From Deltaproteobacteria bacterium (GTDB lineage: Bacteria > Desulfobacterota > Desulfobulbia > Desulfobulbales > SURF-16), in assembly GCA_029939635.1 (NCBI GenBank), contig JAOZSN010000113.1:1-9787 (forward strand): DNA of 9,787 nt, in the 5' to 3' direction. Each line of letters begins with the position of its first letter. Within the stretch, counting starts at the first letter, position 1. Below, piece by piece: positions 6,344 to 9,787 of this stretch. The position numbers and the translations under genes were made by a program. Under the pieces are notes generated by a model. It was not told the origin of the DNA, did no database searches, and worked only from the letters and a program-made list of their open reading frames with translations.

Positions 6344-7597
6344 ATGGACAACAAATCAACAACCACAGAACTCCTCGCCCCAGCCGGTAGCCTGGAAAAA
6401 TTAAAATCAGCCATCCATTACGGTGCCGATGCTATTTATCTGGCTGGCCAACGCTATGGTCTGCGCGCCAAGGCCACCAATTTTAATGACGATGAGATGG
6501 TGGAAGCCGTGCGTCTGGCCCATGCCGAAGGGGTGCGCGTCTTTGTCACGGTCAATATTATGGCCCATAACGAGGATCTGCTTGATTTGCCCGACTATCT
6601 GCATTTTTTGGCTGAGAGCAAAGTGGATGCGCTTATCATTTCTGATCCCGGTATCTTTCGCCTGACTCGCCAGCTCTTGCCAGAGATGAAGATCCATATC
6701 TCCACCCAGGCCAATATCACCAATTATCAGTCTGCCCTGTTTTGGCAGGATATGGGCGCTTGCCGGATTAATCTGGCCCGAGAACTTTCTGGGGTTGAGA
6801 TTGCTGAGGTGTGTGCCAATATCCAGGCCAAGGTGGAAGTCTTTGTCCATGGTGCCTTATGTATCTCCTACTCTGGGCGTTGCATGCTCAGCCATTATCT
6901 CACTGGGCGTGATGCCAATAAGGGGGCCTGTGCCCATCCCTGTCGGTATAATTATCGACTGGAGGAGGAGAAACGACCAGGGGAGTATTTTCCGGTGGAA
7001 GAGGATGAGCGTGGGGTCTATATCTTTAACTCAAAGGATCTCTGTCTCCTTGAGCGCCTGCCAGAGTTGCTGGCCATGGGAGTGGATTCCGTCAAGATTG
7101 AAGGACGGATGAAGGGTATCTATTATGCCGCTGGTATTGTCAGGATCTACCGGGCTGCCCTGGATTTTATCAAGGCTGTCCAACAGGAAAACTCTGATAT
7201 CGTGCCGCAGATGCCATCAGCCTTCATGGACGAGATATTAAAGCTTGGTTCCCGTGGCTATTCCCAAAATTTCTTCAACGGTCAGGCTGGGCCAGACACC
7301 ATGCTCTATAGTGGTCCGAAGGTGACCCAGGATTATGTCCCCGCCGCCCTGGTGCGGTCTGATAGTTCCAGCGTTGAGGTGGAGATTGAGGTACGTAATG
7401 TTATCCGTCCCGGTGATGAGTTGGAATATATGGGCCAAGGCTTGGCCAATTTCCCCTTTAAGGTGCAGGGGGTGCGCAGCGACCAGGGGACTCCCTTAGA
7501 GCAGGCCAATCCTGGTCTACGCATTTTTCTCATTGCTGACCGTCCCCTGGACTGGCAATGCCACGGTCTTATTCGGAAGGTTAGAGTTGTGGCGTAG
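6344..7597 (+). CDS. Peptidase U32 family protein, TrhP/YegQ-like tRNA hydroxylation protein
   Basis: A 417-residue U32 family protein. Family members once called collagenases are now linked to prephenate-dependent RNA hydroxylation: TrhP (YegQ) in forming 5-hydroxyuridine at tRNA position 34, RlhA in 23S rRNA. The N-terminal part starts ELLAPAGSLEKLKSAIHYGA (9-28) and has NIMAHNEDL (71-79) and HISTQANITNYQ (118-129). The signature region is VHGALCISYSGRCMLSHYL (168-186) followed by GACAHPCR (194-201). Cysteines 173, 180, 196 and 200, plus C234 (SKDLCLL), provide the candidate Fe-S ligands. DSVKIEGRMK (248-257) follows, then a C-terminal U32_C-like beta domain from about 320. Length fits TrhP rather than the longer RlhA. 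AGAGGA (6335-6340) lies 3 nt before the ATG, rather close. Single gene, divergent from gpsA and convergent with yajC. A true protease activity is not excluded. Confidence 0.88.
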   Translation: MDNKSTTTELLAPAGSLEKLKSAIHYGADAIYLAGQRYGLRAKATNFNDDEMVEAVRLAHAEGVRVFVTVNIMAHNEDLLDLPDYLHFLAESKVDALIISDPGIFRLTRQLLPEMKIHISTQANITNYQSALFWQDMGACRINLARELSGVEIAEVCANIQAKVEVFVHGALCISYSGRCMLSHYLTGRDANKGACAHPCRYNYRLEEEKRPGEYFPVEEDERGVYIFNSKDLCLLERLPELLAMGVDSVKIEGRMKGIYYAAGIVRIYRAALDFIKAVQQENSDIVPQMPSAFMDEILKLGSRGYSQNFFNGQAGPDTMLYSGPKVTQDYVPAALVRSDSSSVEVEIEVRNVIRPGDELEYMGQGLANFPFKVQGVRSDQGTPLEQANPGLRIFLIADRPLDWQCHGLIRKVRVVA

Positions 7598-7617
7598 GGA
7601 TAGTGCACAATAAAAAA

Positions 7618-7646
7618 ATCCCGGCAGGTCATAGACCTGTCGGGAT
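7618..7646 (-). terminator. Rho-independent terminator of the rph-tgt-yajC unit
   Basis: A 13-bp stem (7618-7630 with 7634-7646, one G/T mismatch) and a 3-nt loop. On the minus strand the hairpin is followed directly by seven T residues (7612-7618), so it ends transcription coming from yajC (stop at 7694). On the plus strand it is not followed by T residues. Confidence 0.85.
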
Positions 7647-7665
7647 GAATGGTTACAGCAAGAAG

Positions 7666-7690
7666 GGTCACGCCCGGTGACCGTTTATTT
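7666..7690 (+). terminator. Probable terminator of the U32 gene
   Basis: GGTCAC (7666-7671) and GTGACC (7677-7682) form a 6-bp GC-rich stem with a GCCCG loop, followed on the plus strand by GTTTATTT. It is short and its T tract is interrupted, so termination would be moderate. It lies beyond the minus-strand terminator and ends 4 nt from the yajC stop. Confidence 0.5.
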
Positions 7691-7693
7691 GGC

Positions 7694-8035
7694 TCAACCA
7701 CCGCCTATTTTGCAGCTGGCAGCAGGGGCCTGAATCTGGTTGGCGTCCATAGTTATGTTGGCCCGGGAGACCTTAACCTTAATCTTATCGGCAATTTCTA
7801 AAGTAACTACTGTGTCGGTAAGCCCGGTGATTTTGCCGTGCAGACCGCCGGTGGTGATAACCTCGCTACCCTTGGTGAGGTTGGTCAAAAATTCTTGCTG
7901 CATCTTGGCTTTTTTCTGTTGAGGCCGGATAAGCAGGAAGTAAAAGACAACAAAGATGAGAATCATCGGGATGAAACTGGCAATGGGGCTGGGGGATGCT
8001 GCGGCAGTACCGGCTGCATGGGCTACACTAATCAT
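7694..8035 (-). CDS. yajC: Preprotein translocase accessory subunit YajC
   Basis: YajC is a small inner-membrane protein that joins SecDF and the SecYEG translocon. The 113-residue product has a short Ala/Ser/Pro-rich N-terminus, one transmembrane segment (about 17-36, FIPMILIFVVFYFLLI), the family motif RPQQKKAK directly after it, and a cytoplasmic beta-rich domain with GSEVITTGGLHGKI (about 57-70) and VKVSRANI. The ATG at 8035 is chosen over one 14 codons upstream because AGAGGA (8048-8043) lies 7 nt before it and the extra residues are not family-like. The tail is an unusual Ala-rich stretch ending CKIGGG. It follows tgt, its common partner; secD and secF, which often come next, are absent and a terminator follows instead. 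Confidence 0.93.
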   Translation of the reverse strand: MISVAHAAGTAAASPSPIASFIPMILIFVVFYFLLIRPQQKKAKMQQEFLTNLTKGSEVITTGGLHGKITGLTDTVVTLEIADKIKVKVSRANITMDANQIQAPAASCKIGGG

Positions 8036-8087
8036 ATGGGGTTCCTCTTTAATGTGAAGTTTCGGGTTACACGGCAAGCAATTTCAC

Positions 8088-8117
8088 GTCACAGCATGAA
8101 ACGTTACAGCATGGAAC
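8088..8117. repeat. Tandem 15-bp duplication in the tgt-yajC gap
   Basis: GTCACAGCATGAAAC (8088-8102) is followed immediately by GTTACAGCATGGAAC (8103-8117), 13 of 15 identical. It lies between the tgt stop and the yajC ribosome binding site. A regulatory role is possible but nothing else supports it. Confidence 0.5.
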
Positions 8118-8153
8118 TCTAGACTTCTATCGGTAATTTAAGTTCTTAAAATC

Positions 8154-9266
8154 TTAATTTTTCTGCCGTAATTCATAAAAATCTTTACGAAACTGGCTGT
8201 AGCGATCCTCTTCAACGGCCTGCCTGATCTCTGTCATCAGGTTGACAAAATAATGAAGATTGTGGATCGTGTGGAGCTGCGAAGAAAGAATTTCTCGGGC
8301 CATATAGAGGTGGCGTAGATACGCCCGCGAGTAATGACGGCAGGTATAACAGCTGCACTGCTCATCAATGGGGCGCGGATCATCCTTAAATCGCGCATTT
8401 TTTATAACAAGCCTGCCCTTGGAAGTAAAGAGCATTCCGTTTCTGGCATTGCGGGTGGGCATGACACAGTCAAACATATCAACGCCGCGATAGACACATT
8501 CCACCAGATCCTCCGGCGTACCCACTCCCATGACATAACGGGCATGATCCTGCGGTAATAAGGCGGCAGAAAATTCGGTAAGATCATACATCTGCTGACG
8601 TGGTTCTCCCACCGACAGGCCACCTAAGGCATAACCGTCAAAACCAATATCAACAATTTCCTCCACTGCTCGCTTACGCTCCGACTCATACATACCACCC
8701 TGGATGATGCCAAAGAGCAGCTGGTCATTATCTGGCTGGGTCAGGCGGCAGCGCTTGGCCCAGCGTGCGGTGAGGCGCGTTGCTTTTGCGGCCTCTTTTT
8801 CTGTGGCTGGATAGGGGATGCAGGTATCCAGCACCATTATGATATCGGTACCCAGGGCCTCTTGGATCTGCACAGCAAGTTCCGGACTGAGGAAGCGTTT
8901 GGAGCCATCAATATGGGACTGGAAGGTGGCACCCTCTTCATTAATCTTGCTGATATCCTTGAGGCTGAATATCTGGAAGCCACCACTGTCAGTGAGGATG
9001 GGGCCTTGCCAGTTCATGAATTTGTGAAGGCCGCCCAAGGAGCGGATCAATTCATGACCGGGACGCAGGAAAAGGTGGTAGGTATTGGCCAGAATAATCT
9101 GTGCTCCCAGTTCATGCAGATTTTCAGGGGTGACCCCTTTTACCGTGGCCTGGGTGCCCACGGGCATGAAGATGGGGGTCTGGACGGTACCGTGGGCTGT
9201 TTTGAGTTCACCGCGTCGGGCTGGGCAATCCGTGGCGGTGGAATGGAGAGTGAAATTTGTCATCAT
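8154..9266 (-). CDS. tgt: tRNA-guanine transglycosylase (queuine tRNA-ribosyltransferase)
   Basis: Bacterial Tgt exchanges guanine-34 for preQ1 in tRNAs with GUN anticodons, the first on-tRNA step of queuosine synthesis. The 370-residue product shows ARRGELKTAHGTVQTPIFMP (16-35), the general acid/base D93 in ILTDSGGFQIFSL (90-102), GIIQGGMY (186-193), GYALGGLSVGE (211-221), the nucleophile D266 in VDMFDCVMPTRNARNG (262-277), and the zinc site C304, C306, C309 and H335. Everything expected for an active enzyme is present and the length is normal. The start is either ATG 9266 or the adjacent ATG 9263; neither has a clear Shine-Dalgarno sequence. The gene lies 145 nt after rph and before yajC on the same strand. 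Confidence 0.96.
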   Translation of the reverse strand: MMTNFTLHSTATDCPARRGELKTAHGTVQTPIFMPVGTQATVKGVTPENLHELGAQIILANTYHLFLRPGHELIRSLGGLHKFMNWQGPILTDSGGFQIFSLKDISKINEEGATFQSHIDGSKRFLSPELAVQIQEALGTDIIMVLDTCIPYPATEKEAAKATRLTARWAKRCRLTQPDNDQLLFGIIQGGMYESERKRAVEEIVDIGFDGYALGGLSVGEPRQQMYDLTEFSAALLPQDHARYVMGVGTPEDLVECVYRGVDMFDCVMPTRNARNGMLFTSKGRLVIKNARFKDDPRPIDEQCSCYTCRHYSRAYLRHLYMAREILSSQLHTIHNLHYFVNLMTEIRQAVEEDRYSQFRKDFYELRQKN

Positions 9267-9282
9267 TTAGAAAAGAGAATAA

Positions 9283-9400
9283 CGAATACCGAACAAGGAA
9301 TATCGAATGTCCAAGGAAGGATGTTATCTATTATTAAGATAAGTATCACCCTTCATCATCGGAGTCTTCGCTTACCTCGATATTTCTTGTTCAATATTCT
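9283..9400. repeat. Imperfect inverted repeat in the rph-tgt gap
   Basis: The left arm, from 9283, contains GAACAAGGAATATCGA (9291-9306); the right arm (9377-9400) read on the other strand contains GAACAAGAAATATCGA. Over 9284-9307 the arms agree at about 20 of 24 positions with mostly transition differences. The loop is about 70 nt. The left arm itself repeats a GAATA-CGAA word. The type of sequence recalls short repeats I have seen between genes in Desulfobacterota genomes, but I cannot check this. It lies 16 nt upstream of the tgt start. Confidence 0.6.
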
Positions 9401-9411
9401 GCGGTTCGTTG

Positions 9412-9787
9412 TTAGTTGCTTGGCCACTGTTTGAGAAGTTCGTGGATACCCTTTTCGGCCAGATCATATAATTGATCAAACTGCTGCCGAGAAAAAGGTT
9501 GGCCCTCGGCCGTGGCCTGGGCCTCGATGAGGCGACCATCAGCGGCCATGACAAAGTTGGCATCGGCTTCAGCTGTGGAGTCCTCGTCATAGTCAAGATC
9601 AAGGAGCGCTTCGCCCTTTACGATGCCGGCGGAAATGGCAGCCACTGCCGTAAGGGTTGGCATGGCCAGTTTACCTTCCTCCTCTAGCTTGGTAAAGGCA
9701 TCATGCATGGCCAGAGCTGCACCTGTGATAGCAGCAGTGCGGGTGCCACCATCGGCATTAATGACATCACAGTCAATACGTAGGGTC
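9412..9787 (-). CDS. rph: Ribonuclease PH, C-terminal part (5' end beyond the window)
   Basis: RNase PH is the phosphate-dependent 3'-5' exoribonuclease that trims tRNA 3' ends. About 125 codons of the C-terminal half are present, beginning TLRIDCDVINADGGTRTAAI, with the family's conserved DGGTRTA-ITGA block, then VAAISAGIV, the acidic LDYDEDSTAEADANFVM stretch that carries the catalytic aspartates, and the closing TAEGQPFSRQQFDQL and LAEKGIHEL segments. The block usually written EVQGTAEG reads EAQATAEG here, a conservative change. It ends QWPSN and the TAA at 9412. The usual neighbour rdgB does not follow; tgt does. Confidence 0.95.
   Translation of the reverse strand, partial: TLRIDCDVINADGGTRTAAITGAALAMHDAFTKLEEEGKLAMPTLTAVAAISAGIVKGEALLDLDYDEDSTAEADANFVMAADGRLIEAQATAEGQPFSRQQFDQLYDLAEKGIHELLKQWPSN

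Noticed and set aside
6016..6414. 132-codon minus-strand frame
   Set aside because: It spans the MITE-like element and overlaps the start of the U32 gene; no recognisable domain and no plausible start.

Overview
The window looks like chromosomal DNA from a Gram-negative, anaerobic Desulfobacterota (deltaproteobacterial) genome, most likely near the Desulfobulbales. This placement is inferred from the protein style, the heptose/LPS enzyme, the selenocysteine-containing SelD and the repeat-rich gaps; no marker gene in the window proves it. Almost all genes are housekeeping. There is no tRNA, rRNA, CRISPR array, transposase or phage gene. The unusual content is one gene fusion, one recoded stop codon and a set of palindromic elements in the gaps.

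Layout. 1-1247 (-): a single frame encoding a nitrilase-superfamily amidohydrolase fused to an RfaE2/HldE-type heptose-1-phosphate adenylyltransferase, running off the left edge. 1433-3600 (+): a PhoU-like (DUF47) protein and a PiT phosphate permease, a standard low-affinity phosphate uptake pair. 3622-3672: a perfect 21-bp hairpin between convergent units. 5858-3692 (-): gpsA, then selD. SelD begins at 4723 and reads through an in-frame TGA (residue 12) as selenocysteine, with a SECIS-like hairpin just after it; a start at 4612 would lose the catalytic residue. 5859-6343: a 485-bp divergent gap with a C/A-rich gpsA leader, a 180-bp element bounded by 26-bp inverted repeats, and about 200 bp of unassigned sequence. 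6344-7597 (+): a U32 family protein of the tRNA-hydroxylation (TrhP/YegQ) type. 7618-7690: two hairpins serving opposite strands. 9787-7694 (-): rph (3' part), tgt and yajC.

Working together: the PhoU-like/PiT pair handles phosphate; GpsA makes sn-glycerol-3-phosphate for phospholipids; SelD makes selenophosphate for selenocysteine and selenouridine; Tgt and the U32 protein modify tRNA wobble position 34; RNase PH trims tRNA 3' ends; YajC assists SecDF. The tgt-yajC pairing is a conserved neighbourhood, but secDF does not follow yajC here.

The main structural theme is that three co-directional gaps (phoU-like/pit, gpsA/selD, rph/tgt) each hold a roughly 100-120 bp inverted repeat. Each has different sequence but the same plan of arms made of short near-repeating words. 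A fourth, different, MITE-like element sits upstream of gpsA. Three genes (selD, gpsA, tgt) lack a visible Shine-Dalgarno sequence, and two of these (selD, tgt) begin within about 20 nt of such an element.
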